Below are positions 10,151-21,582 of a stretch of 64,000 bases of DNA, piece after piece. Both the position numbers and the translations under genes were made by a program. This stretch comes from Oreohelix idahoensis (lineage: Eukaryota; Mollusca; Gastropoda; Stylommatophora; Oreohelicidae). The stretch spans positions 558,001-622,000 of the forward strand of contig JAMPIV010005809.1 of the NCBI GenBank assembly GCA_024509875.1. The letters run 5' to 3'. Positions within the stretch are counted from its first letter, which is position 1. Each line of letters starts with the position of its first letter. The notes below the pieces were generated by a model, which had not been told where the DNA came from, did not search any database, and was given only the letters and a program-made list of their open reading frames with translations.

Positions 10151-12051
10151 ATGGCTTCATCTTCAAACGATTGTAAGCAAAGGTTATCGGCGGTGCAAGC
10201 ATCACGACTTATTTCTTCTTGGATCGAACATGAGGATGATCAGTTATCGAGTGAAGATGACAGTTCAGATTCAGAATATATTTTGCCCAGCGAAGATATA
10301 TGTAATCAAAACACTGAATCAGATGAGAAGGTGGCGTTTCCCCTAGCTGGTTCTGTCAGTAGTACTAGCACTAGAAATGCCAGGCCAGTGAAAAGACAAC
10401 AAGGAAAAGGTAAAACTCCTATGAAGAAAAGATTAAGAGAAGATAGGCCTACATCTAGATCAACCCATAAAGAAGCAGAATCCACAAGTACTGATGGTAA
10501 TACAAGTAGCCTACAATGAATGAGGAAATTAGGTGGAATGAAGTTGATGCTGGCTCAACACAAAATGCTTTCCGCTTTATATCGCCTCATGCTAGGATTA
10601 CAGGTGTGAATCCAAATATTATACCTGATGATTCTTCTGCATTTTATTGTCTCAAAGCTCTTTTAACTAATGATGAGCTTGCTGTTTCTATAAATGAATA
10701 TGCTGATCGACTCTGTCAGTCAAATTCAGCAACGGCGACAAAAAGATCTATCAAAACTGGTATCCAGTTACATCTCCAGAACTGTGCAAGTTTTTTGCTG
10801 TGATAATAGCAATGGGAATTGTGAAAAAACCAGCCATTAGTGATTATTGGTCTAATGAAGGCTTTATGCAAACTCCCTGGTACAGACAGATGTTTACACG
10901 GGATAGGTTTCAGATGTTATATCACACGATGTTTCATGTGAGTGATGTAGACGCACAAGGTAAAGCAAAGATCGAACCATTTCTACAGAAAATGTTATCT
11001 AGATTCCAGGAAGCATTTTACCCTTACAAGGAGCTGTCTTTGGATGAAATGGTAACTGGGTGGAAAGGCAGATGGGCTCACAAAATGTTCAATGCCTCTA
11101 AACCCAAAAAATATCATGTGAAGACATTCGGTCTTTGCGGCAGTAGCACAGGGTATGTAGTAAATTTGTTGATATACTTTTTGGCCAATACTTCTTACAG
11201 TCCAGATATTGATGTAAATAGCCAGCAAGCCATCAAAGTTTTTGACACTTTGCTACAACCATGTGGAAAAGGTCATCACATCTATGCTGATCGATATTAC
11301 ACAAGTGTGCCGTTGATTCAATATCTGAATAACAGGAGTCATTATTTCACTGGGACTGTCAACGTTAATCGAAAGAACTTTCCAAAAGAGCTGAAAACTA
11401 CACAGCTAATGCATATGGAAATGAAATGGTATATGGAGCAAGAAAAAAGATTTTTATGTGTAATGTTTAGGGACAAAAAAGCAAAAAAACCATGCGTTCT
11501 TGTTTCAAGTTGCGCAACAGTGGAAAGCAAGGACATCACCAATCGCTTTGGTGAAACAAAAAAATAAACCACTGATGATTGATTATTACAATCAACGCAT
11601 GAATGGATGTGACAGAGTGGACCAAAGCATTGTAACATATGGCACATTTAGCAGAAGAACAAGAAAGTGGTGGAAAAAAATTTTCTTCTGGATTTTTGAA
11701 ATAGCTCAGCTCAATGCGTATAAATTATTTGCACTGTCAAGAACAACAAATGCCAAAAAACAGAGCCTTCTTCAATTTAAACGGCAACTTGTCAATGAGC
11801 TCTCTCTTGTTGCTGCTGTGGATTTCCAGCAAATTCCTCCCAGGATTGGACATGGCAATCAAGTGAACAATCCAGTCAACAGACTAGGAGGAACAAACCA
11901 TTTAATTAAAAATTCAAAATCTCATCGCAACTGTGTCGTTTGCAGCACCCCTCAAGTAAGGGTCAGGACATCCTTTTATTGTGAAGGATGCATAAATAAT
12001 CCCCATCTACATCCAAATAACTGTTTTGCTGCCTATCATGAAAGGAAATAG
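10151..12051 (+). pseudogene. piggyBac transposase, frameshifted
   Basis: Four overlapping frames together give a transposase of usual piggyBac length, about 600 residues. 10151-10519 is the acidic, Ser-rich N-terminus with a basic patch. 10516-10803 and 10800-11567 cover the start of the RNase H-like catalytic domain (DDE_Tnp_1_7 type), with aspartates in LSLDEMV and IYADRYY. 11500-12051 carries the third aspartate context (NGCDRVDQ) and a C-terminal Cys/His-rich domain (CVVC, then CEGC). Frame changes near 10519, 10800 and 11510-11567 show decay. It would excise and insert the element precisely at TTAA. ATG 10151 is preferred over an upstream non-ATG start. Confidence 0.9.
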
Positions 12052-12267
12052 TTTGTGGTAAATATCAGTTGTGTATAAAGTGTACATAGTTTATTTTTTA
12101 ATATGTGACCTGAACATTTCAACAGGAAACATTTTTATTTATTATTCAAATCAACTGAAACTTGTCTGTGTTCCGTATAATTGGATGAAAGTGGTTCTAG
12201 GAGTTCCAGGCTTCCAAACTGGATTATTTTTGTGGGTAAGTACAACTTTTTTCCAATTTTTTAAATA

Positions 12268-12880
12268 TTTTTAAATTTTTCTGCGCTCATTACTGTATAT
12301 GTTGCATGCATGTTTAACACCACTTAACAATTAAGTTAGGTGCATGTCAAAGGGGTTTAATTTCTCTATATTTAGATATATAACACTTCATGTTATCATT
12401 AGGGCCTATAAATAAATTATTTAATGCAAAATCAGTAACGGTAGTCATGTCTGTAAATAAAGGTTAAAATATTTATGCGCTTTATCTAAATATACCAAAA
12501 AAATTCAAATTGTGATAAAAACTTTATTTGTGCTCAGAAACAGCTCCAACTTTCCTACATTATGTGAAAATGGATGTAGGCTACTTTAAAATGAAAGTAG
12601 GCTTAGGGGTAGAAGTTTACCAGAATTAATTATACATATTGGTAAGTACAATTTGTTTCTCAATTTTAACATTTTTCTGCACTCATTACTGTATATGTTG
12701 CATGCAGGTTTAACACCACTTAACAATTAAGTTAAGTGCATGTCACAGATGTTTCATTTTTCTACATATTAATATATAGGCTAGGCCTAACACTTTTTGT
12801 TATCATTAGGCTAGCCTATAAATAAGTTACTTAATGCAAAATCAGTAAAGGCATTCATGTCTAAAAATGTACTCTCTGAA
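12268..12880 (+). repeat. Diverged internal duplication in piggyBac 3' region
   Basis: A block of about 200 bp starting near 12270 (CTCATTACTGTATATGTTGC, then TTAACACCACTTAACAATT) recurs from about 12680 in the same orientation with substitutions and small indels. Both copies lie between the transposase stop and the right inverted repeat, so the duplication occurred within the transposon or its ancestor. Non-coding. Confidence 0.7.
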
Positions 12881-12990
12881 ATCAGCTCGTAAAAACGCGG
12901 TTTTTGAGCACGTATACTAAGAGTTAATTGACTTTCATCTGTTAAAAGTCATATGCATTGTAAGAACAGCATCAGACCTTCACATTCCCA

Positions 12991-13727
12991 GCCACTATAT
13001 AGCAAATGAAACATCTCAGCTAGCAAAGGTCAGAGTTAATAATTAATGTGATCAACAACGACACATTTTGAAATATAAGTAATAATTCACAGCAACAAAA
13101 TAATCCACTCTGAGGGAACACAAAGATAGGGCCTAAAAGCTGTTGTTGTTCGTCCATCACGGGTGATGAAGACCACTCTGTTCATCCAATTATTTAGGAA
13201 TATGTTAGGTTAGTCTATGGGTACGAAGGTGACTGATGAGCCCGATGCGGGCCTGGAAAGATCTCGGACAGTGTGGGCAGGGAATGTTTGTTAAAGCTAC
13301 CGTCACGTTGCAGACGCTAACTGCCCTTTCACTATATTGGCTCATATATTCACATATGCGCACCTAATATGTAAGAAAACTAAAATTCATATAGACCAAT
13401 GATTTAAATCAAACTAAAAGATGTGTACCGTAGTTTAAAAGATACATTTTTTTTAAAAACAAATAATACCTCTAGCCTACACAATCCACAATGATTCAAG
13501 TAGGCTACACGGGACAGAACAAATGGCCGATTTGAACACTCCGTGACACCACCCTAGACTAAGGGGACAAAGCGCTGTGTTTAATTCTCTGTGTCTAAAA
13601 ATATCTACGCAAGTCGAACGCCGTGTCTCCAAACATTTTGGTTGACCAATCGTTCACCTCAGTTTGGCTTATTTACACCTGTACGAAAGTTCGCCGTTAC
13701 AGCGACAGGGCATCTGAAGGAGATTTG
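12991..13727. other. Unassigned spacer with possible repeat block
   Basis: No gene. 13142-13330 is less AT-rich than its surroundings and may be an old repeat, but no second copy is in the window. At 13525-13545 a short stretch (GAACACTCCGTGACACCA) is the reverse complement of part of the tRNA-headed SINE near 21735, so a SINE fragment may be present. Confidence 0.35.
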
Positions 13728-13735
13728 GTTGCGGG

Positions 13736-16653
13736 CAGTGATGCCACAGCTGGGTATTTCTTACTAGATCTGGGTTTTTGGGCTTCTGTCTGGGTATCTG
13801 GGTAATTTTTTTTCAAAATGTGCATTAATCTGGGTATATTTGACAATTGGCATTTACAATGTATGTATATTCTGTGCACTGAGCATTATACATTATATTA
13901 TAATTAAATGTCAAACATTATGTGCTATATATTTTTTATTCCACTTAAATTTAATTCTTGTTTTTAACCCATCAATGACGTTGTTTTTTGACTCGTTTAC
14001 ATCAGCTATCTATTTCCTGTTATTCTGTTAATGGCTGTCATCTGCAATACTCGGTCATTTTTGCGATGTGTTATAAAGTCTTCTTTTTACATTATTAGAC
14101 TTAAGCAGATAAACAGCATATTGTTTTTTATTTTGTTATTATAAGATTATAAAATGAGCGATGATGAAGGTACGCTTGGTAGTTGTAGCAGCATGACGAC
14201 ACACACGCCACCGCGTAAAAAAGTGAAGCCATGGTATCAGCAGGCTTTTTGTGCGGAATGGCTAACAGAGAGCGAACTGAAGGATTGGATAAAGCCGGAC
14301 TCTGGTAACCGCTATGCTGCGATTTGTACGGTCTGTTCCTGTACATTAACAAATGCCAACAAAACAGCTTTATTGACACATAAAAGCACACAGAAGCACA
14401 TGAAAAACTTCGAAGCCAAAAGCAAAACTCTGAACATTAACAAGTTTTTCATCAAACCAAAAGAGCCCTGTCTCCAAGACAAAATTGCTAAAGCGGAGAT
14501 AGTGTTGTCGGCTTTCATGGCAGAACATAATACTCCGTTTTCGCAAGCTGAACATTTGATTGAATGTTGCAAGCAGATATTTCCAGACAGCACAATTGCT
14601 CAAAATATGTCACTGAAGCGCACCAAGGCTGCCTATGTGATGCAGTACGGCATTGCTCATTTTGAGCGGCTTGAAGTTATAAACATTTGCAGAAATCAGA
14701 AATTTTCTATAATCGTTGATGAGAGTACTGATATTTCTACGAATCAGATGTTGGCAGTCGTTGTGCGATTCTGTGACACAAAAACAAAAAAAAGTAGTTG
14801 ATTCACTGTTAGACCTCATTGAGGTGGAGGATGGGACTGGTCTTGGCATGTTTACAGCTGTTAAGAAATTGTTGAGCACGCATGAAATCCCGCTTAGTAA
14901 CGTCATTGGTTTTGCTGCAGACAACTGTGCCAGTATGATGGGGACTGCAAGTGGTTTACAGGCACATCTGAAGAAAGAGATTCCACATGTCTTTGTTCTC
15001 GGCTGTGTTTTTCATTCATTTGCACTTTGTGCAAATGCTGCCAGCAACCACCTACCGTCTTGGCTTGAAATTTTCATAAAGAATGTCTGCTTCTATTTTT
15101 CGCGTAATAGTAAAATAAATCTCCAGTTCCAGTTAATACAAGATGTAGTTCAGGCCCAGAAACATAAATTGTTGAAGCTGTGTGAAACACGCTGGCTGTC
15201 CCGTGAAGCAGTCATTGAGAGGATCCTTGAGCAATGGGATGCTCTGCACTTGTATTTCCAATCCGAAGCTTCAGTGGACAACGTCGACGGTGCGGGGCAA
15301 ATCCTGCAGACGATGAACACTGCTGGCACGAAGCACATGCTTCTATTTGTCGGCTACTTACTGGGTAAAGTTAACGTCATGAACATGGAATTCCAGTCCG
15401 AGAACTTCCGTCTTCACAAAGTGTACACGAGTGTATCAAGAGAGTATCGTTTTCTTCTCAGTATGTTTATTAGGCAGGAAGTATTGCAGCATGAGCATTG
15501 CACTCTTGCCGACATTGATCCTTCGGATGTACAGGTGCACAAGAAACTGAATTACTTTGAGCTGGGTGGACGATGTGAAGCGCAGTTAATGCGACAACCG
15601 TTACGAGATAAAGAAGTCCAGTTTCGCAAGGATGCATTGGCATACCTGATTGAACTTTGTACCCAAATACGATGCAGGTTTCCACTTGAACAAAACAGTG
15701 TTCTGGCGCAAATGCAGCTGTTGGATACAAAGCAAGCTCTCGATATCAACAAACCTTCTGTCATTCCATTAGCAGCGCAGTTCCCAACAGTTGTTCCAGA
15801 AGAGAGCCTTGATCGTCTGTCTGATCAATGGCGAGAACTGGCATCGTACCGAAAAGATCTTGGACATCTAGTGGATGAGGATCCGCCCGCATTCTGGCTG
15901 GGACTGCAACAAGTAACAGATGCTAATAACCAGAAGAAATTTGATGTTTTGGCTGACCTCATGTGCACGCTTATGGCACTACCTCACTCCTCAGCATGCG
16001 TCGAAAGAGTGTTTTCGAAGGTTAACTTAGTTAAAACTAAACAAACCAACAAGCTTTTGTGTGAAACAGTTTCCAATCGAATACTAGCCAAGCAAGCAGT
16101 TGCCAAAGACGGAGTTTGTTATAAGTTTAATCCTAGTAAAAGCGTGGTTGAAGATGTGCGTGAAGGACGTTGTCGGCAGAGATATGCAAAGATTCTGGAA
16201 CTTCACAATCAAGATTCCACGTTGTCAATTCATGCATATGATCTTGACGAAGGAGAAGTTGTCGACATGGATGCCGAGTCTCTGACAAGTGACATTTTTC
16301 AACAGTAACAAGTTACAACTAACATTTTATATTTAATTTGAGGAACATTTTGTTAATGTAACTAATGTAAGTATATTACTGTTAAAATATCTCATTTTCA
16401 AGAGTTCATATATTGGGGTGTTATTAAAATCATTTTTATTTAATTGTGAATTTTTGGTAATAAAAAAAAAAAAAAAAATGAAGAAATACTTAAAAATTGG
16501 TAGCACACAGATTATTTGTGCTAAAGATGCACATAAAAGATTATGTACGCATCGTCTATCCCGTGTATTTGAGGCATAAAATATTCTGGGTATTTCTGGG
16601 TTTTTTTTAGAAGAGCATCTGGGTTTATCTCTAGAACTTGAGTGGCAACACTG
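13736..16653 (+). mobile_element. hAT DNA transposon
   Basis: A 2,918-bp element with an exact 8-bp target duplication GTTGCGGG (13728-13735 and 16654-16661), the size typical of hAT. Termini are CAGTGATGCCAC on the left and GTGGCAACACTG on the right, which pair as short imperfect inverted repeats. GGGTAT/CTGGGTTT motifs recur near both ends. It holds one hAT transposase gene with a single frameshift. Confidence 0.95.
14154..16308 (+). pseudogene. hAT transposase (BED-type), one frameshift
   Basis: ATG 14154 opens a frame to 14801; coding continues in a second frame to 16308 after a one-base change in the A-run at about 14785-14796. Total is roughly 710 residues, normal for hAT. Seen in order: a BED-like zinc finger (CTVC..HKSTQKH, about residues 58-82), an RNase H-like core with DESTD and AADNCASM acidic residues, CETRWLS, and the C-terminal dimerisation block ending in SSACVERVFS with the catalytic glutamate. 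It resembles transposases related to ZBED5/SCAND3-type host proteins. Because only one lesion is visible, decay is recent, or the A-run slip could be an assembly or sequencing error. Confidence 0.9.
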
Positions 16654-16661
16654 GTTGCGGG

Positions 16662-16983
16662 TCACACGCTGTTTATCAGCCGAAATAATTTTTTTTTTTT
16701 TTTTTAGGGGTCGTCATTTTGTAAACGTTAGCTTTTTTAATTGGACTATTTTTTTTATGTTAACCACCCCACGGGGTAAGATGGTTTGATGTTGACAATG
16801 GCAAGTTGCCAATACTAACTGACATGTGCAACGCTACATTTTGAGTTACATAGAATGGTATATTTAACTTGGGGAAAAAAAATGTCCCTGACGTTTGCGA
16901 TCAACATTGTTCCGGGCTATCATGGAAACAATATATAACTGGAAACAAAAATGGTAACGAAAACATGAGACACTGAAACGGTC
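16662..16983. other. AT-rich spacer with T-run
   Basis: A T-run at about 16690-16706 and no coding or repeat assignment. Confidence 0.4.
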
Positions 16984-17467
16984 ATCATCAGCTGCCATCT
17001 CCACAACGAAGGTTGGCTGTAAAGGATCTCCAACATCTTCTGTCTCTTGTCTTGGTGGTGCACTCTGATAGGCTCTTCCCTGTCCATCTCTTGATGTTAT
17101 CTTCCCACTTATAGCGCTGTCTTCCCCTTGCACGTTTGCCTTCACCTCTCCCTTCTATTATGGTCTTCTGCAAAGTGTTATGCCTTTTTATGTGGCCAAA
17201 GTACTTTAGCTGCCGAAATTTGATCTCCATCATTAGTTCTCTTTTCATACCTAGATTTTCTAGGACCTCCTTATTTGTTTTCTTCTCTTTCCACGAGATA
17301 CGCCCCATTCTTCTATATATCCACATTTCAAGAGCCTCAATTCTTTCTTCCAAATGCTTATACATCGTCCATGTTTCTGCTCCATACAGAAATGCAGAAT
17401 ATATATAACACTTTATGATTCTCAGTTTTTTTAATTTGTGAAATAACTGTTTTGATGTCAGTATATG

Positions 17468-17772
17468 GGACCCAAAGATGCAGCAATAGAGAATGCAGTC
17501 AGCGACCCATAGCTTGACTGCTTGCGTCAGGGTCAGCGAACCAGAGCTGACCAAGACCCTACTCCACCTCCACGTGGTGGTCCTGGAAACAGGCTGCATC
17601 ACTGCAGTCTGGCTGAGAGAGTAGGGATCGAAGAGGGAAGGCAAACCCGATCCCAACAAATGCCGTGCTGAAGTCGGATGTGTCGGCCGAAAGGCGCAGA
17701 TATCGCAGCTCCGATGTAAACAGACACAACGCAACCAACGTCCTTTTCAGGACGAACGAGGAAGAAGACGAG
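17468..17772 (+). mobile_element. SINE family S, copy 3 (inside LINE-2)
   Basis: A 305-bp unit with the 14-bp target duplication GATGTCAGTATATG at 17454-17467 and 17773-17786. The only copy with head on the left (GGACCCAAAGATGCAGC) and GAA/GAC-repeat tail on the right in plus orientation. It splits the LINE-2 RT just after the YLG motif region. Confidence 0.9.
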
Positions 17773-18622
17773 GATGTCAGTATATGTTTCATGTTGTTGA
17801 ATGTAGCCTTGGCCGTTCCTATTCTCTTCTTGATTTCTGTTTCACATCTGCCATCTTCTGTTATTATATGACCAAGATATACGTAGCTCTTGACTTGTTC
17901 CAGGGTTTTCCCATTTACGCTTATCTTTAATGTGGGTTTATCGTCTGTTTTGCTAATTATCATAGTTTTTGTTTTCTCAATATTAATGTCGAGTCCATAT
18001 TCATGACTTATACTGTTCACTTGCTTCACTAGTTCTTGTAACTCCTGTTCGCTTTCAGCTAACAACACGGTATCATCTGCATATCTAAGGTTGTTTATTG
18101 ACCTTTCACTGATGTTTAGTCCTGGTATTTCCTATATCTGTTTGAAAATTTTTTCAGTGTATAAATTAAATAGGCAGGGGGACAGCACACAGCCTTGTCT
18201 GACACCTCTTTTTATGTCTATGTATGGTGAATAATTCCTTCCAGATCTTACTGTGGCAGTTTGCTCCCAATAAAGGTTACCGAGTATTCTTATATCTTTT
18301 CCATCAATACCTATGTCTTCGAGGCACTCAATTATTTTCTCATGATGGACTCTGTCAAAAGCCTTCTTATAGTCAATGAAGCACATGTACATAATTTTTT
18401 GGACCTCTGTATATTTTTCTGCTAATATTCTTAGGCAAAATATTGCCTCTCTTGTTCCACTGTTCCGTCTAAAACCAAACTGTTCTTCTTGGATTTCGCT
18501 GTCTACCTTCCTTTTTATTCTTTCCTGTATGATTTTGAGCAGTATCTTAATTGCATGACTCATCAGGCTAATTGTTCTGAAGTCTGAACATTCTGTTGCA
18601 TTAGGTTTTTTGGGCAATGTTA

Positions 18623-18928
18623 TTCTTCTTCTTCTTCGTTCATCCTGAAAAGGACGTTGGTTGTGTTGTGTCTGTTTACAGCGGAGCTGCGATATCTGCG
18701 CCTTTTGGCCGGCACATCCGACTTCAGCACGGTATTTTTTGGGACCGGGTTTACCTTCCCTCTTCGATCCCTACTCTTTCAGCCAGACTGCAGTGATGCA
18801 GCCTGTTTCCAGGACCACCACGTGGAGGTGGAGTAGGGTCTTGGTCAGCTCTGGTTCGCTGACCCTGACGCAAGCAGTCAAGCTATGGGTCGCTGACTGC
18901 ATTCTCTATTGCTGCGTCTTTGGGTCCC
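18623..18928 (-). mobile_element. SINE family S, copy 4 (inside LINE-2)
   Basis: A 306-bp unit with the 11-bp target duplication GGGCAATGTTA at 18612-18622 and 18929-18939. TTC tail at left, GGGTCCC end at right. Near-identical to copy 3 over its length. It splits the LINE-2 RT N-terminal region. Confidence 0.9.
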
Positions 18929-19635
18929 GGGCAATGTTAAAAAAACTGATGTCTTCATGTCGTGTGGTATATATCCTGTATTGTATATCGTTGCATAGAT
19001 CAGTGATTTTATCTATACCAAAACTCTCCAGGGCTTCTATCATTTCAATTTTTATGTTCCGTGCCTGCTGATTTTCCTTTTTGTATCATATGTATGGCAT
19101 TCTCTACTTCTGATCTGAGAATGTTTGGGCCGTCATTAGAATCTGGTGATGGTTTTTTACCTCTGTTGTCCTCGAATAGTTCTTTTACGTATTCTGCCCA
19201 TCTGTGTGATATGTCTTTCTCATCAAGTAATATTACACCATTTTTGTTCTTGATACAGCTTCCTCCTTGTGCAAACCGTGACCTATTTGATAATTTCTTT
19301 ATTTCTTCATGCATATCTCTTGTCATGTGCTTTGCTTCCAATTCTTCTATTTCCTTGCATTTTGTTTCTATCCACCGTTCTTTTGCTTGTCTACACATAG
19401 TACGTATGTCATTGTCTATTGTTTTATATTCTGGAGTGTTATTTGCTTTCTTTCTGCCATTTTACTCAAGATGTCATCTGTCATCCAAATTTGATTTTTC
19501 TTAGGTTCCTTTTTAGGTAAATTTGCATTTGCTGATTGTATGCTTGTTTTTAAGCATTCCCATTTTGTGGTTACCTTTTCTTCTGGGTTTTCTCTTCTAT
19601 ACTGCTCCATGCTTTCTGTCAGTAACTGTTCATAT

Positions 19636-20601
19636 TTATTTTTGACGTCGATTAGATGTTTTTGTTTTATATCTGGTTGTTTCAGTGCTGATATTTCTAT
19701 CTGAGTTCCTCCTGTCTTCTGTTCTTTTCAGCTTTATATTTACTTTGAAGACGACCGGATTGTGATCTGAATTTATGTCGGCGCCAGGATGTGTCTTTGC
19801 ACTGGTGACACTGTTCTTAAATCTATGTTTTTTCATGATAGTCAATTTGATTTCTTGTTACATCTCCTGGGCTTTTCCATGTGTATAATTTCCTTGGGTG
19901 GTGTTCAAAAAAGGTGTTACATATGACCAGCTGGTTTTCTTCACAGAACTGGATAAGTCTGTCTCCTCTATCATTTCTTGTCCCTAATCCATACTGTCCT
20001 ACTATTTTCTTATATTTTCCTTTTCCTACTTTTGCATTCATATCACCCATTACTATCAACACATCTGTAGATTTTACTGATTTAAGTGTGTGTTGTAGCT
20101 CTTCATAGTATTTGTCTATTTCTTCCTCGCTGTGATCTTTAGTTGGTGCATAAGTTTGTAAGATGGATATGTCGAATGGCTTTGCTCTCATCTTTAGTAA
20201 CATCCTTCTGTCGTTGTGTGTCCAGTATCTACATACGTATTTTTCTAACTCCTTCTTTATCAACGTTCCTACCCCTCTTTCATGTTTTTCTCCTCCTGAG
20301 TGTATAAGCGTGTATTGGTCTCTTTTTATGTAGCCTGTATCCAATAGTCTTGCCTCTGCAACTCCCAGTATATCGAGTTTCATGTCTGTTGCCTCTAATA
20401 TTAAATTGTCAAGCTTTCCTTCCATGTTCCTATTTTTAGGCTCCTCCTACTAGTTTTTAGGTGGTCTTTCTCAGAATGCTCCCTTTCAACAGAATTTGAG
20501 GAACACTCGTCATTATGTACTTCCTTACTCATTAGAGGAGTTGCCTCTTCCATGCTAATTTGTACAGTAGATTCTTCCCCAGGGGACAGTTCTCTACACA
20601 C
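19636..20601 (-). pseudogene. LINE-2 APE-type endonuclease region
   Basis: An N-terminal piece (20601-20401) ends at KIGTW, the first endonuclease motif. After a frame change 20425-19823 carries LDILGVAEAR, RGVGTLI, TYAPTKD, the GDMNAKVG metal-binding loop and NQIDY. A further shift leads to 19845-19636 with the terminal SDHNPVVF motif. This is the full motif set of an APE-like target-nicking endonuclease, but at least two frameshifts make it inactive. Confidence 0.75.
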
Positions 20602-20779
20602 AGGTTCTTATCTTGTTGTGATCTCATTACATTCTGTATATAGGATGTACGTGGTAAGGCCCCAATCTCTTCCACGGTGGCTAGCCGTTGTCTTTTTCTA
20701 TGTCCGACACGCCTGTAGTGCGCCACACACTTTGCTGTTCCGCTTTGCACAGTAACAGTGTTCAAAATTATACTATTGT

Positions 20780-20893
20780 CATTCTGCAGTTAGCCCGGTG
20801 TCATTCCCGGGGATCTCCGAATAGACAAAGAAAGATAAAGGATTAAGAACTACTGCGCCCTCAGACATGTCGTAAAAGGCGACTGATATGAGT

Positions 20894-20932
<39 letters not shown>

Positions 20933-21350
20933 ATGGGACTGACAACCTCATCATGCAAAATAAATTGCCTTAGAAACCACTGCTGCAAGAGCAGACAACT
21001 GATTTTGTGTAGGCTGCAGTGGTGGCTCCCGGCCCCGTAAGCAGAGCATCGGAAAATTACGTCACGATAACTTTGCAGTTAGGAGTGGTTTCCGGTAGTC
21101 GCCAGGGAGACAAAGAAATAACAGAGCATCTATCCCTCCCCCCCCCCTCTTCCCCCTCCCCACGCATGTCGTAAGAGGAGACAAATTTGGGATTGTGTAT
21201 AGTGGTTTTCAACCTAGTTACATAAAGCAAATGGTTTTAAAAAATGAAAACCGTCATTGGCAGAACGCATAAAGTGTTTTGGTGCAAGCTTCATGTGACG
21301 GACCAGTTGTACGGTCCCCCCCCCCCCCCCCTTTTTCCATGCTTCTGTAA
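20780..21350 (+). repeat. Two tandem copies (a, b) of the GTCGTA..GGCGACT repeat
   Basis: Copy a runs from about 20793 (GCAGTTAGCCCGG) with the core at 20867-20884. Copy b runs from about 21082 (GCAGTTAGGAGTGG) with the core at 21166-21183. Both have GACAAAGAAA upstream of the core and C-rich tracts next to it. The downstream half of copy a matches 1700-1860. No coding potential; probably a SINE-like or LINE-derived repeat. Confidence 0.6.
20895..20932 (+). repeat. 38-base poly-C tract
   Basis: Uninterrupted run of C on the plus strand. Shorter C-runs lie at about 21137-21147 and 21317-21331, and a G-run at about 21514-21527. Such homopolymers are prone to assembly length errors; on the opposite strand they could form G-quadruplexes. 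Confidence 0.95.
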
Positions 21351-21458
21351 TGAATGCAAACGGGGAATGGTGACGACGGCTCTGTAAATTGGGTGGGAGG
21401 GGGGGAGTTATGTTCATGACATTATGGTGATAACATATTAATGATAACCACGTCCATC

Positions 21459-21555
21459 CAGGGCCGGCTCTACCGACGGTGCAAAACGTGCATTTGCACG
21501 GGGCGGCAAGCTTGGGGGGGGGGGGGGCGCGGAAAAAATATTTTCACGAAATTTT
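21459..21555 (+). repeat. hAT-like transposon terminus (probable MITE fragment)
   Basis: CAGGGCCGGCTCTACCG at 21459 resembles hAT-type terminal repeats found in many animal MITEs, followed by the typical GTGCATTTGCACGGGGCG block. The other end was not found and the sequence runs into the tRNA-headed SINE, so this is a partial copy. Assignment rests on recognition of the terminus only. Confidence 0.4.
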
Positions 21556-21582
21556 TACAATCCCGCCAAAATATTCCGCCTG

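Larger units (their letters stand above)
9881..12923 (+). mobile_element. piggyBac DNA transposon
   Basis: A 3,043-bp element flanked by TTAA (9877-9880 and 12924-12927), the target duplication of the piggyBac superfamily. It has perfect 10-bp terminal inverted repeats, CTCTTAGTAT (9881-9890) and ATACTAAGAG (12914-12923), and a piggyBac-type transposase inside. The paralogous empty site at 4383 confirms the boundaries. The transposase frame is broken, so the copy is non-autonomous now. Confidence 0.95.
9829..12990 (+). repeat. Dispersed repeat R1, copy interrupted by piggyBac
   Basis: The left part is 9829-9876 and the right part 12928-12990; together they match the uninterrupted copy at 4326-4447. 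The interruption is exactly at TTAA. Confidence 0.8.
16988..19610 (-). pseudogene. LINE-2 reverse transcriptase region
   Basis: Pieces at 19610-19416 and 19398-19045 cover the RT N-terminus (SRFAQGGSC, GKSAGTE). After SINE copy 4, 18617-18132 has ECSDFRTISL, the DYKKAFDRVH catalytic block and RQGCVLSPCLFN. An in-frame stop at about 18130-18132 precedes the YADD motif at about 18070-18085; 18068-17787 continues with LDINIEKTK and YVYLG. After SINE copy 3, 17453-16988 gives YGAETW and the GHIKRH C-terminal region. Polymerase motifs are recognisable, but a nonsense codon, frameshifts and two insertions disable it. Confidence 0.8.
16984..20770 (-). mobile_element. LINE-2 (APE endonuclease-RT), degenerate, with two SINE insertions
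   Basis: Minus-strand non-LTR retrotransposon with endonuclease (about 20601-19640) and RT (19610-16988) regions. The RT and C-terminal sequences are clearly different from LINE-1 although the plan is alike. SINE copies 3 and 4 interrupt it. The 3' end near 16984 abuts a short ATG-repeat-like sequence. Ends are approximate; I could not match a target duplication. Confidence 0.8.
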
